In this document: positions 1 to 8,774 of the stretch, piece after piece
Numbering within the stretch: the first letter of the stretch is position 1
Layout of the letters: every line of letters starts with the position of its first letter
Source: Leadbetterella byssophila DSM 17132
GTDB lineage: Bacteria; Bacteroidota; Bacteroidia; Cytophagales; Spirosomataceae
Length of the DNA: 64,000 bases
Direction of reading: 5' to 3'
Assembly: GCF_000166395.1 (NCBI RefSeq)
Contig: NC_014655.1
Coordinates: forward strand, 930,001-994,000
Made by a program: the position numbers and the translations under genes
The notes under the pieces: generated by a model
The model's database searches: none
What the model was told of the DNA's origin: nothing
Seen by the model: the letters and a program-made list of their open reading frames with translations, nothing else

Positions 1-141
1 GTGTACCACTGTATCCGCCACTAATGGAGTAGTGACAGGGAATGTGGGGTCTTCATGGTGTTCTTTTTCTGTTGCATTACAAGAAGCAAGCAGGCATACG
101 GATATAGCAATACCCGTAAAAGAGAGCATCTTTTGATACAT
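1..141 (-). CDS. RND efflux periplasmic adaptor lipoprotein, N-terminal fragment
   Basis: This is the first 47 codons of a minus-strand gene that runs off the left edge of the window. A hydrophobic signal segment ends in a lipobox (LLASC, Cys21 from the start at 141; a second ATG lies at 129). The mature part reads TFPVTTPLVADTVVH, which resembles the start of HlyD/AcrA-type membrane fusion proteins of Bacteroidota tripartite efflux pumps, where such a stretch precedes the first beta-hairpin. By family knowledge it would bridge an inner-membrane RND pump and an outer-membrane channel. The family call rests on this short stretch and on the lipoprotein signal only. Confidence 0.6.
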   Translation of the reverse strand, partial: MYQKMLSFTGIAISVCLLASCNATEKEHHEDPTFPVTTPLVADTVVH

Positions 142-227
142 AAATAACAAAATGGTTGGTTAAAAAATAATACAGTAGTCCCTAGGGAAAGTGCACACTA
201 CTCCCAGGATAAATAATGGAATGAATC

Positions 228-572
228 TCAAATCTGAAAGACTTGATAGAAGAGGAACAAAGGTTTTGGAGGTAATAAAAAACTATCTTCAAATAGTTTT
301 TTGTCGTAGTACCACCCTTCCAAATGAAACAGGTAAGGTTTACCCGAAGGAACATCAATGGTGGCGTAGCTGTATTTTAAAGTGAGGTTTGTCTCTATAA
401 AGGCAAAATCTGAATCAACATAGGCGGAGTGTGATTTCTCCATGTGATTTTGCTCCTGATCTAGCTCCAAAACGCTTAAATCCTGAAGAATTTCCTGGGC
501 ATGAATCTTCATCCCTGCCCCTAGAAGGAACAAGAAGATAATCAAGCCATATTTCCGAAAAACATTCTTCAT
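228..572 (-). CDS. small secreted hypothetical protein
   Basis: This is a 114-residue protein of unknown function. I chose the start at 572 (MKNVFRKYGLIIF) because it gives a classic signal peptide, with a basic start, a hydrophobic core and a cleavage-like site after KIHAQ; the frame is open further upstream but that part is not signal-like. The mature part is about 90 residues, mixed in character, with an aromatic-rich stretch (GWYYDKKLFEDSF) near the C terminus. I see no lipobox, transmembrane helix or known motif. It stands alone between the efflux adaptor and the divergent OsmC gene. Confidence 0.55.
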   Translation of the reverse strand: MKNVFRKYGLIIFLFLLGAGMKIHAQEILQDLSVLELDQEQNHMEKSHSAYVDSDFAFIETNLTLKYSYATIDVPSGKPYLFHLEGWYYDKKLFEDSFLLPPKPLFLFYQVFQI

Positions 573-731
573 CTGATTCAAATTTATAGGGGATAAATTT
601 GTGTAATTCCTCAGTTTTAGAAAAAAATGAAGCAAATAGCAGAAAGTTTCAATTTTATATAGGCGTAGTTCAATTTGCTATCTTAAGGAATTAAAGAAAT
701 ATTGTAACTTTACAAAAAAGTTGAATAGGTA

Positions 732-1154
732 ATGAAGATCACATTAGACAGGGTAGATGATGCTTTCCATTTGGAAGGAAAAGGAATGTCACCTGTTGTT
801 GTCCACCTGGATGCAGCAGAAGAAATAGGAGGAAAGAATGCAGGTTCCAGACCCATGGAGCTATTATTAATGGGACTGGGAGGCTGTACATCCATTGACG
901 TAATCCTTGTCCTCAAGAAACAAAGGCAAGAATTGAGGGACCTTAAAATAGAGGTGACAGGAGAAAGAGAGCAGATTGAAGGTACAGAAATGAAACCCTT
1001 CAGAAAAATCAAAATACACTACAAATTCTATGGTCCTCTTGACCCCGCAAAAGTTGAAAGAGCCATAGAATTATCCATGGATAAGTATTGTTCTGCTACT
1101 GCCCAACTTAGGCCTTCAGCAGAAATCACTCACAGCTACGAGATTTTACCTTAA
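732..1154 (+). CDS. OsmC/Ohr family protein
   Basis: A 140-residue OsmC-family protein, at the family's usual length. These are cytoplasmic dimers that reduce organic hydroperoxides or handle related electrophiles with two redox cysteines. Both are visible: Cys52 in LGGCTSIDV and Cys120 in DKYCSATAQL, the second in the helical C-terminal motif. The general spacing and the SRPMELLLMGLGGC motif look more like the YhfA-type branch than true Ohr, so the substrate is open. It is a single-gene unit; its last 4 bases overlap the convergent SRPBCC gene. Confidence 0.88.
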   Translation: MKITLDRVDDAFHLEGKGMSPVVVHLDAAEEIGGKNAGSRPMELLLMGLGGCTSIDVILVLKKQRQELRDLKIEVTGEREQIEGTEMKPFRKIKIHYKFYGPLDPAKVERAIELSMDKYCSATAQLRPSAEITHSYEILP

Positions 1155-1582
1155 GCGATTCCATTAGTGAATCGCTTTTTTATGGCTTCGTTCATCAGCT
1201 TAAAGCCTTCTTCAGTTTTTTCTAAGCCTATGAAGGGCACCAGTAAGCCGGAGAAATTCTCCCCGTGAATAAGCCTGGTCTCTGCTGGAGAGACTTCCTC
1301 TAGTATGAAATAGTGCTCCCCGTCAAAAAGTCCGCTTATACCCAGTTTTCCTAGCCAGCGCAACTCTCTATTATTCTCCTTTTTTATTATAGTGGGAGAG
1401 AAGTTCATTCTTGATCCTCCAGGAGGATTGATAGAGATCTTCACCTTCTTGTTTTTCTCAATATCCCCTTCAAACCTTCGTATAAATGGATTCCAAGTTG
1501 GATATTCAGAAGTATTCAATAGGACTTCCCATACTTGATCTACTGCAGCAGGAATAAGGATTTCTGTTCTTATCTTTTTCAT
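1151..1582 (-). CDS. SRPBCC (START-like) domain protein
   Basis: About 143 residues. The beginning TEILIPAAVDQVWEVLLN and the following YPTWNPF match the SRPBCC/polyketide cyclase-like fold, in which a helix-grip structure forms a hydrophobic ligand pocket. The later GLFDGEHYFILEE and the C-terminal helix (LMNEAIKKRF) fit that fold. Ligand and role are unknown. I prefer the start at 1582 (MKKIRTE); an ATG at 1600 would add six residues. It overlaps the convergent OsmC gene by 4 bases, so the two transcripts meet tail to tail. Confidence 0.78.
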   Translation of the reverse strand: MKKIRTEILIPAAVDQVWEVLLNTSEYPTWNPFIRRFEGDIEKNKKVKISINPPGGSRMNFSPTIIKKENNRELRWLGKLGISGLFDGEHYFILEEVSPAETRLIHGENFSGLLVPFIGLEKTEEGFKLMNEAIKKRFTNGIA

Positions 1583-1651
1583 ATCGTATTGTAATTTCAT
1601 AGAACAAAGTTCAGAAATCCCTCTTCAAATCTACTTGACAAAAATCAAGAA

Positions 1652-2098
1652 TTACAGGCGAACCAAAGGCATATTCTCATCAAACTGGATTTGAGATCTG
1701 TCCACAAAGACCATTTTCCCTCCTCGTTCATGCATAGGTGCAGCCCCCATAAACACAGAATTTCCCCTGAATTTAAAAGCCACTTCCCTAATGGAGCTTG
1801 TCCCTTCAGAGGTATAGGTATATTCCCCTATAAGTAATGAATCTTGTAGGGGACCATTAAACGTACCTATATTCTTATCCTTCTCTTTGAGTGAAATGAT
1901 CAGATCACCTATGACCGGACTTCCAAATTGCTGAATTTCCAGTCGGATAGTATCATCCTTATCCTGATACATGTAAATTCCCGCTCTTGGATCTAGAGGT
2001 GGAAGTTCTTGTGTGGTTTCATAATTTTCTTTCGCTTTATTACAGGACAGGAAGAATATCCCCAGGCCTGCGCAAAGGATTAATCGGATATTTTTCAT
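1652..2098 (-). CDS. hypothetical lipoprotein
   Basis: This is a 148-residue protein with a clear lipoprotein signal: a charged start, a hydrophobic core and the lipobox FFLSC with Cys19. The mature part is beta-rich in character, with a mid-section reading DTIRLEIQQF and repeated hydrophobic-polar alternation. I recognise no named family. It is likely anchored in the outer membrane or periplasmic face. It lies alone between the SRPBCC gene and the Crp-family regulator, with no overlap that would tie it to either. Confidence 0.7.
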   Translation of the reverse strand: MKNIRLILCAGLGIFFLSCNKAKENYETTQELPPLDPRAGIYMYQDKDDTIRLEIQQFGSPVIGDLIISLKEKDKNIGTFNGPLQDSLLIGEYTYTSEGTSSIREVAFKFRGNSVFMGAAPMHERGGKMVFVDRSQIQFDENMPLVRL

Positions 2099-2164
2099 AA
2101 TTATATGGATTAGTTAAACAAATATAAAACCTACATTTGAATATAAAACCCACATAATTAGATT

Positions 2165-2743
2165 TTAAGCAAGAATTAATTTCCGCCTTAAACGACTTAA
2201 GGTCTCAGGAGTCATACCCAATAGCGAAGCTAGATATTGTAAAGGAATGAGATTGAATAGCTCCTTATTATGTTCAAAGTAAAACTTGTAACGCTCCTCA
2301 GCAGTCATGGACAAATGTGTAAAAATCCTGTCTTCCATGGCTATAAAGCACTTAGCTATAAATAATCTTTCCAAAGTACTCCAGGAAGATATATGTGAAC
2401 TTAAATTAGCATAGTCTTTAGCATCCAGGCTAAACAACTCTAGCTCATCTAAAGCCTGTATATGAAATCTCGAAGGCTTACCGAAGATCAAAGATCCCAT
2501 TTCTGTTATAAAACTCCCTGGTCCTCCAATCCATTGCGTCACTTCCTTCCCGTCCACCTCGGCAAAAACCCGGATATAACCTTTTCTTATAAAGGATAAA
2601 CGGGAACATAACTTGCCCACCTTAACTAAAAACTCTCCCTTCTTGATCTTTTCAGCAAAGAAAAAACTTTCCAATTTCTCTAAATCCTGAGAAGAAATCT
2701 CATCAAAATATCCTTTCAGATAAAATTGTAGTTCTTGCATCAA
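2165..2743 (-). CDS. Crp/Fnr family transcriptional regulator
   Basis: 192 residues, the normal length. The N-terminal cyclic-nucleotide-binding-like beta-roll spans about residues 10-120 (KIKKGEFLVKVGKLCSRLSF, then FAEVDGKEVTQWI). The C-terminal helix-turn-helix is visible as LASLLGMTPETLSRLRRK. There is no Fnr-type N-terminal cysteine cluster and no obvious cAMP phosphate-binding cassette, as is common for Bacteroidota members, so the effector is unknown. Its start overlaps the pxpB stop by 4 bases, so it is the last gene of the DUF255-pxpB-crp unit and is probably translationally coupled. Confidence 0.88.
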   Translation of the reverse strand: MMQELQFYLKGYFDEISSQDLEKLESFFFAEKIKKGEFLVKVGKLCSRLSFIRKGYIRVFAEVDGKEVTQWIGGPGSFITEMGSLIFGKPSRFHIQALDELELFSLDAKDYANLSSHISSWSTLERLFIAKCFIAMEDRIFTHLSMTAEERYKFYFEHNKELFNLIPLQYLASLLGMTPETLSRLRRKLILA

Positions 2744-3366
2744 CTGGGTATAAATTTAACTTTGTCACCAACTTTTAGGGGAGTAGGAGGCTGCATATCC
2801 TTATTAAACAAAGGAAAATCTGAATAACCTAAGATATGCCACCCACCCGGACTGTCTTGAGGGTATATTCCGGCTTGCACACCGCCAATGGCTACAGCCC
2901 CTTTCTTTACCACTCTTCTAGGAACTGCCCTTCGTGGAGTATGTAATTCCTCCGGAAGCCCGATCAAGTAAGGAAACCCGGGAGTGAAACCTATCATACC
3001 TACAGTGTACTCCACTGAAGAATGGATTTGTATCAATTCCTGAACTGAGAGAGATTTACTTTTTGCCAATTCTTCTAAATCCTCCCCGGTATAAAGGACT
3101 TCTATTTCCCAACGTTCAGATGAAACAGCTACTTTACTTTCAATATTATAGTCCCTATATCCTATTAAAATTCTATCTATTACATCATTACTTACAAAGC
3201 GAGAAAACTCTATTGCCACACCGCTGAAAGAGGGGATGATCTCAATAACATTTTCTTGATTCAAGCTTTCCAAATAGCTCATCCATCTTTGCACCTCTTC
3301 CACCCTAAATATGGATTCACTTAGGGCCATGTAGACAGTTCGCTCTGAAATACGCTCAAAGTTCAT
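2740..3366 (-). CDS. pxpB: 5-oxoprolinase subunit PxpB (KipI-like)
   Basis: 208 residues, full length for PxpB/allophanate-hydrolase subunit 1. Diagnostic stretches are GMIGFTPGFPYLIGLPEEL, the basic RRAVPRRVV segment, and QDSPGGWHILGYS near the C terminus. In the known system PxpA, PxpB and PxpC together hydrolyse 5-oxoproline to glutamate using ATP; KipI of Bacillus is a homologue that inhibits the kinase KinA. Neither pxpA nor pxpC lies next to it, which is unusual. The gene overlaps the DUF255 gene upstream by 11 bases and the Crp gene downstream by 4. Confidence 0.85.
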   Translation of the reverse strand: MNFERISERTVYMALSESIFRVEEVQRWMSYLESLNQENVIEIIPSFSGVAIEFSRFVSNDVIDRILIGYRDYNIESKVAVSSERWEIEVLYTGEDLEELAKSKSLSVQELIQIHSSVEYTVGMIGFTPGFPYLIGLPEELHTPRRAVPRRVVKKGAVAIGGVQAGIYPQDSPGGWHILGYSDFPLFNKDMQPPTPLKVGDKVKFIPS

Positions 3367-5290
3367 TTAAGTCAAAAATAGGCAGTTGACAAGCTTGATT
3401 CTCGCACACAAATAAAGCAGTTTTTGCTAAAAATTTGTCATGGAACAAAGGTAACTGACTCTCCTTTTCACCAGCCAATATCAAGGTAGAGGATGTCTTC
3501 CTCTTAATTTTGAGAACTTCTGCCCACCACATTGCCTCAGGTCCAGTTATAACCCATTCTATCTGAGGTTCACTCATATAGAGGATTAAATCTACCCAAT
3601 TACTCAGCCACTGTGCATCCTTCAAGGTCATGGGTTGAATTTTAGCCACCATATCTTCAGCTATCTTGACATATTCCCGCTCTGCTAAATACCTTCCCCC
3701 AAAATACAATGCCTTCGCCATCATGGAATTAGAAGATGGAATGACATTGTCATAGATCTCCTTCTTCTTAGCTATTAATCTTTCCGCTTGGCTATCCGTA
3801 TAAAAGAAAAATCCGTCCTCAGGATCGTAGAAATTAGCTAAAACATAGTTTATCATTTTCCTTGCCTTCTCCAAGTAAGTCTCATCAAATGTATGAGAAT
3901 AGACCTCTATACTAGCTAAAATCAAACTGGCATAATCATCCAGAAATCCAAGAATCTTGTCGTTTTTCCCCAAATGAAAACACCCTAGTGCTTCCTCACC
4001 ATCTTCATTTTTACAAAGAAAAGTATGGCTTGCCAACAAATAATCCATCAAGTCCTTCGCCTTATCCGGTTCAACCCCCATTAAGCCATTGACCAACAAA
4101 GCATTCCAAGAGGTAATCAATTTATTATCCAAACCTGGACGCACACGATTTTCCCTAATTTCAAGCAATTTTTCGTGCGATTCCTTAATTTCTTCCCAAT
4201 TCTTTGGCCAATGTTCTAAGTGCAAAATGTTTTTACCGTCTTCCCAATTGCCTCTTTCAGATATACCATACTCATTCAAAACCTCTGTAGGGATGCTAGC
4301 CAACTTCAATTCTTCTTCAGTCCAGACATAGTATCTCCCTTCTTCCCCCTCTGAATCAGCATCTAAAGCAGCATAATAACCTCCTGAGGCTACCTTCATT
4401 TCACGATCTAACCACTGAACCGTCTTTCTACAAGCCCAATCACTTATAGGAGTAGGATATTGCTGATGAAGTGCCAATAATTGGGCATTATCGTATAGCA
4501 TCTTTTCGAAATGCGGCACCATCCAATATGCGTCAGTAGAATACCTGCACCAGCCCCCGCCTACATGATCAAAAATCCCCCCTAATGTCATTCTGCCCAG
4601 CGTAAAGTCGTAGTGTTCTCTGAGAGCATCATTCTCCGTGAACTGCGCCAAATGCGCCACCATCTGCCATAATGAAGGCATAGGAAACTTCGGAGCCCTA
4701 TCCATTCCACCCTCAGACACATCAAAATGAGCAGAAAGGTTTTCAGCCATTTGACTGGCCTCTTCTTTCGTATAATATATTTCTGATGATGTTTTAGCGA
4801 ATTTTATAAGTTCGTTATTTTGAAGACTATTCCTAAAACCTTCTCCGGAAGCCTCTACCTCATCTCTTCTTTCAGTAAATACTTGCAGCAAACTTCTCAA
4901 CACACCCATCCACTTTTTTTTCGGGAAATAAGTACCTCCATAAATGGGCTCTCCTGTAGGCAGAAGAAAGACATTCAGAGGCCAGCCACCTTGTAAACCC
5001 ATCATATGAAGAGCATCCATATACAAATGATCCAGATCAGGTCTTTCCTCTCTATCCACCTTTATATTCACGAAGTGTTTATTCATAAGTTCTGCCACCT
5101 CATGATCCTCAAAACATTCCTTTTCCATAACATGACACCAGTGACATGCGGAATAGCCTATGCTGAGCAAGATTATTTTATCCTCTTTATGGGCGGAGTC
5201 TAAGGCCTCCTGGGACCATGGCCACCAATGTACCGGATTATCCTTATGCTGTAAGAGGTAGGGACTGCTTTCGTCTTTTAATCTATTCAT
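3356..5290 (-). CDS. thioredoxin-domain DUF255 protein (YyaL/SPATA20 family)
   Basis: 644 residues from the start at 5290 (MNRLKDESSPYLLQHKDNP, the conserved N terminus of this family). The N-terminal thioredoxin-like domain has the C-x-x-C motif SACHWCHVM, Cys49 and Cys52. The rest is the long helical (alpha/alpha)6-barrel-like domain resembling N-acylglucosamine 2-epimerases, with PHFEKMLYDNAQL and the ALDADSEGEEGRYYVWTEEE segment. Biochemical function is not established for the family. It overlaps the upstream secreted-protein gene by 8 bases and pxpB by 11, so the four genes look like one transcript. Confidence 0.88.
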   Translation of the reverse strand: MNRLKDESSPYLLQHKDNPVHWWPWSQEALDSAHKEDKIILLSIGYSACHWCHVMEKECFEDHEVAELMNKHFVNIKVDREERPDLDHLYMDALHMMGLQGGWPLNVFLLPTGEPIYGGTYFPKKKWMGVLRSLLQVFTERRDEVEASGEGFRNSLQNNELIKFAKTSSEIYYTKEEASQMAENLSAHFDVSEGGMDRAPKFPMPSLWQMVAHLAQFTENDALREHYDFTLGRMTLGGIFDHVGGGWCRYSTDAYWMVPHFEKMLYDNAQLLALHQQYPTPISDWACRKTVQWLDREMKVASGGYYAALDADSEGEEGRYYVWTEEELKLASIPTEVLNEYGISERGNWEDGKNILHLEHWPKNWEEIKESHEKLLEIRENRVRPGLDNKLITSWNALLVNGLMGVEPDKAKDLMDYLLASHTFLCKNEDGEEALGCFHLGKNDKILGFLDDYASLILASIEVYSHTFDETYLEKARKMINYVLANFYDPEDGFFFYTDSQAERLIAKKKEIYDNVIPSSNSMMAKALYFGGRYLAEREYVKIAEDMVAKIQPMTLKDAQWLSNWVDLILYMSEPQIEWVITGPEAMWWAEVLKIKRKTSSTLILAGEKESQLPLFHDKFLAKTALFVCENQACQLPIFDLNEL

Positions 5291-6860
5291 GAATGATCTT
5301 TTGTGTATAATAAGTCTTCTTTCCTTTAACGGATAAGAAGAGCAGGGAAGGAGCATTTTTAGGAAGCTCCAATTCCCCGGCTTTTTGATAACTAATATTC
5401 TTTGTAAGCCACTGCCTACCTAATTCATCTCTTAGTTCCAGCGTTCTTTCCTCGTCAATGGAGCTTTGAATCGTAAAATGAACCTTCTCCTTCCCTGGAT
5501 TTGGATATACTGTCACCTGCATAGTTTCCGGCTCATTTCCGCTCACTACATCCAAAGGGAATTCGCACATAAAAACCTCATATCCTTTTAATTTTATTGC
5601 AGTAGACCAATTTCCATAGCGTACTACCAAAGCATTTTCCTGCTCAGCAGAACTCGCCCAGGGCTGATGAGCTACCACCAGGATCTTTCCATCTTTGATT
5701 ACGCCTCTCCAAATTGGTTCCTGAGTATCTAAATGCTCCCTTGCTGACATAGGTTTAACCAATTGATAATCACCCTCAAAGAAATGCTTATATTGAGCTA
5801 ACCTATAAAGTCCCTTCATAAAATAATTATAGGGAGCATAGGAGGGAAGTGAGGGTTCTTGATCCCATAGCCATAACCCTTTGGCACCAGAAAAAAATGG
5901 GAAAATGGCCATGGCCTCAGACATCCATGACTTTATGTTTTGGCCCACGTAGCGGGGAGTATAAGAATATTTGTTCCAAAGAAACACCCACTGATCCTTA
6001 GTAGACCAAGCGGCGTTTGACTCTATTTGGAACATAAGATACGCTAAATAATCACCTGCAAACAGATGAGGATAGTCGTAATAGAAATAGGCATTAGGAC
6101 TTAATATGTCCATCTGATCATAAAACGCTCCTCCAGCCTTATTGCCATCCCTACACAGAAAGTTCAACAATTCAGGATCTGTTTGCCAGCGCTCCCAGGA
6201 AGGGCCGGTCAGATTTGTAAAAGTATTAAATATGGGAACATCTCCATATGCCGTAAATATTCTGGCTTTAACTTTAGACTTAATGTATTTTGCCGCTTCG
6301 GCATAAAGATCCCTCATTGATTTTTGATACTGTTGCACAAAGGCGTCATCAGATAGATTCCTGAATTCCTGAGGGACAAAAGCCATTTGTTTCAAAGCCA
6401 CAATGGAATCTCTGGATTTATGATGCATTTCAATGTCCAGACAAAACACATCCACCTCTACGCTACCGTCATTCAAGCTGGCGAAATAATCTATCTCACT
6501 ATCCCATTTCTTCTTATATTCATTCAGATCATTCCCGAATGGGGATTTGTGTGTACCCCACGGTTGACCACTTGAAGCAACTCCATAATAGATATACGCC
6601 TTTCTGGTGCTTGGCAATGCATGAATTCCATTTGGATGCGCAGCATGAGAGAACCCTCTGGAAAAGAAGGGATCAGGATAGAAGATCCTAGGAGTTCCGG
6701 CATAAACGATAGAGAAAGGTAAGGAAAACTCAGGAAAAAGATCCCAACGCAACTCATTATCAGAGGCCGTAAAAGGAAATGGCAGCTCCTGGACACAATC
6801 CTGAGCCTTTACTCCCTGAACAAAAAACAGTAGTATTCCTAAAACTAAGCATTTCCTCAT
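5283..6860 (-). CDS. secreted protein with type IX secretion C-terminal domain
   Basis: 525 residues from the start at 6860, which puts a signal peptide (MRKCLVLGILLFF...VKAQ) at the N terminus; an ATG at 6875 would add five residues. The C-terminal ~80 residues carry the type A sorting signal pattern (VTVYPNPGKEKVHFTI, then LELRDELGR and a final beta strand), used by the type IX system to export proteins. The 400-residue body is rich in Trp, Tyr and Phe and looks like a (beta/alpha) enzyme or binding domain (VDVFCLDIEMHH, KARIFTAYGDVPIF, MDILSPNAYFYY), but I do not recognise the family. It heads the operon with DUF255, pxpB and crp. Confidence 0.75.
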   Translation of the reverse strand: MRKCLVLGILLFFVQGVKAQDCVQELPFPFTASDNELRWDLFPEFSLPFSIVYAGTPRIFYPDPFFSRGFSHAAHPNGIHALPSTRKAYIYYGVASSGQPWGTHKSPFGNDLNEYKKKWDSEIDYFASLNDGSVEVDVFCLDIEMHHKSRDSIVALKQMAFVPQEFRNLSDDAFVQQYQKSMRDLYAEAAKYIKSKVKARIFTAYGDVPIFNTFTNLTGPSWERWQTDPELLNFLCRDGNKAGGAFYDQMDILSPNAYFYYDYPHLFAGDYLAYLMFQIESNAAWSTKDQWVFLWNKYSYTPRYVGQNIKSWMSEAMAIFPFFSGAKGLWLWDQEPSLPSYAPYNYFMKGLYRLAQYKHFFEGDYQLVKPMSAREHLDTQEPIWRGVIKDGKILVVAHQPWASSAEQENALVVRYGNWSTAIKLKGYEVFMCEFPLDVVSGNEPETMQVTVYPNPGKEKVHFTIQSSIDEERTLELRDELGRQWLTKNISYQKAGELELPKNAPSLLFLSVKGKKTYYTQKIIHE

Positions 6861-6912
6861 TAAATTTGTGAGCATCTTAAACGTTATAGTACAAATCAAA
6901 CTCAAAAGTACT

Positions 6913-7359
6913 TTGAAAAATTTTGTTTTAATTTCATTTTTTGCGCTAATTTTCTTGGCTTGTGAAGATCCTAATGTAGGGTCAGAGGATGCACCTAAAA
7001 AGGAATTGATCAGCAAACGCTCTTGGCAGTTGGATAAATATACCACAACTTCCGGTAATACCATTAGTGATGGACAATTGAACTCCGCAGCAAAGATGCT
7101 TTACGGCCTAGCCTTTACCTTTAGTGCAAACGGCTCCGTGCAGGGTCTGGATAAAGTGAGTAAGAATATCATCAACAAAGGCGTATGGACCATAGAAGAA
7201 GACGATACTACCTTGGATATTGACATTGACGGATTCGAAGGGGAATTTGAAATTGTCCGTATTAACAATACCTCGATGGTTTTAAAAGCCAAAACTGAAA
7301 ACCACTTAATAGGTGTAGGCCCTGAGGTGCAACTGGTATTCTCTGAGTATAAACTATGA
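6913..7359 (+). CDS. lipocalin-like lipoprotein, probable TTG start
   Basis: About 148 residues if translation begins at the TTG at 6913, giving the compact lipoprotein signal KNFVLISFFALIFLAC. An ATG at 6868 is in frame but would put a 15-residue extension ahead of the signal and place the start only 7 bases from the divergent gene's start, leaving no room for promoters; this is why I prefer 6913. The mature part (SKRSWQLDKYTTTSGNTI, FTFSANGSVQ, KGVWTIEEDDTTLDIDI, VFSEYKL) follows the strand pattern of lipocalin-like domains of Bacteroidota. Its last 4 bases overlap the regulator downstream. Confidence 0.68.
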   Translation: MKNFVLISFFALIFLACEDPNVGSEDAPKKELISKRSWQLDKYTTTSGNTISDGQLNSAAKMLYGLAFTFSANGSVQGLDKVSKNIINKGVWTIEEDDTTLDIDIDGFEGEFEIVRINNTSMVLKAKTENHLIGVGPEVQLVFSEYKL

Positions 7360-8774
7360 AAATAGATCCCATCCGATTGATTTTTGGCCTCAAGCTAAAG
7401 CAATTTCGATTGGAGAAGGGATGGTCTCTACAAGAGCTCTCCGAGCGTGTAAACATTTCCCCTTCTTACTTGAACGAGATTGAGAAGGGGAAGAAATATC
7501 CTAAAACAGAGAAGATTGTAGAATTAGGCCGAATCCTTGGCAAAGACTACAATGATCTAGTCTCCACTGATCTGAAAACGGTTTTAGGCCCCATGGGTGA
7601 GATCATGGGCAATAAGTTCTTCACCGATATACCCTTCGAATTTTTCGGAATAAACCCCTCTGACATCATAGGCATGATGGTAGAAGCGCCGGTCAAGTTT
7701 GCAGCGCTGATCAACACTTTAATAAAGATTGGACGCAGCTACAATGTTAGTGTGGAGAAGCTGTATTTCGCCGTTCTACGCTCTTATCTAGAGATCCATA
7801 AAAACTACTTCCCGGAGCTTGAAGAAGTGGCAGAAAACTTTATGCCGGACACGGAGATTACAGAAGCCGTACTTAAGAAGTATTTGAGAATTGAACATCA
7901 GATCAGCACAGACCTCTTTGATCCTCAAAAAAAGCCGGCATTAGCAGGTTTGAGAACCATTCTGCTTCCTAAGAAAAGAAAACTTTTCCTGAACACCCAC
8001 CTATCTGAAAAGCAAAGATTATACGGATTAGCACGTGAATCCGGATTTCGTCACATGGGCATCAAAGCACGACCCCTAACCTCCACCTGGGTGAGTGTAC
8101 ATTCCTTTGACGAAGTTTTTAACAACTTCAAAGCTTCCTACTTTGCTGCCGCACTTTTGGTACCTCAGCAAACCTTGGTCAGAGAATTCAGAAGATTCCT
8201 TCTGGATAGCAAATGGAATGCAAAACGCTTCTTCCAGATGATCGACCAATTCCCGGTATCAGAGGAAACGGTGTTCTACCGCCTCTTCTCCATTTTACCC
8301 GTTCATTTCGGCTTAGAGAAACTATATTTCTTGAAATTCCAGTCGGTAGACGGTAGACCCCAACTGATCAAAGAAATTCACCTGGTAGGACAGCATGATC
8401 CACAGGAAAACCGAAATGAAAACTACTGTAGAAGATGGCCGGGCATTAGCATATTAGAAGAAGGAGAGGAGCGCAAACTAAAAACCCAGATATCCAATTT
8501 TGAACATCTGGGTCATAGATATTTTGAAATTTCCCTGGTCAAAACTAATGCTGACGGCAAAAAGGAAAGTATCACCTTAGGCATAGAAATGGAAGAGACC
8601 ATTCATTCTAAGATCGCATTTCTCGAAGATTTGAAAGTTGCCCGTAAAGAAGTAGGACAAACCTGCGAAAAATGCCCCCTATTTGATTGCCGAGAGCGTG
8701 TTGCAGCTCCAAGCGTGCTGTATAGACAAAGGCAGATGAATGAGATCCAAAAGGCGATAGACAGCTTAAACTAG
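7356..8774 (+). CDS. XRE-family regulator of the RamB/short-chain fatty acyl regulator type
   Basis: 472 residues. An N-terminal Cro/C1 helix-turn-helix occupies about residues 10-65 (QLRLEKGWSL-like; SLQELSERVNISPSYLNEIE). The middle holds a degenerate ImmA/IrrE-like region: FKASYFAAALLVP is the conserved remnant, but no HExxH zinc motif is present. The C terminus has a four-Cys-like cluster (CEKCPLFDCRERVAAP) typical of RamB/ScfR regulators, which in actinobacteria respond to acyl-CoA and control glyoxylate or propionate metabolism. The target here is unknown. It overlaps the lipoprotein gene by 4 bases and the convergent nfu gene by 9. Confidence 0.82.
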   Translation: MKIDPIRLIFGLKLKQFRLEKGWSLQELSERVNISPSYLNEIEKGKKYPKTEKIVELGRILGKDYNDLVSTDLKTVLGPMGEIMGNKFFTDIPFEFFGINPSDIIGMMVEAPVKFAALINTLIKIGRSYNVSVEKLYFAVLRSYLEIHKNYFPELEEVAENFMPDTEITEAVLKKYLRIEHQISTDLFDPQKKPALAGLRTILLPKKRKLFLNTHLSEKQRLYGLARESGFRHMGIKARPLTSTWVSVHSFDEVFNNFKASYFAAALLVPQQTLVREFRRFLLDSKWNAKRFFQMIDQFPVSEETVFYRLFSILPVHFGLEKLYFLKFQSVDGRPQLIKEIHLVGQHDPQENRNENYCRRWPGISILEEGEERKLKTQISNFEHLGHRYFEISLVKTNADGKKESITLGIEMEETIHSKIAFLEDLKVARKEVGQTCEKCPLFDCRERVAAPSVLYRQRQMNEIQKAIDSLN

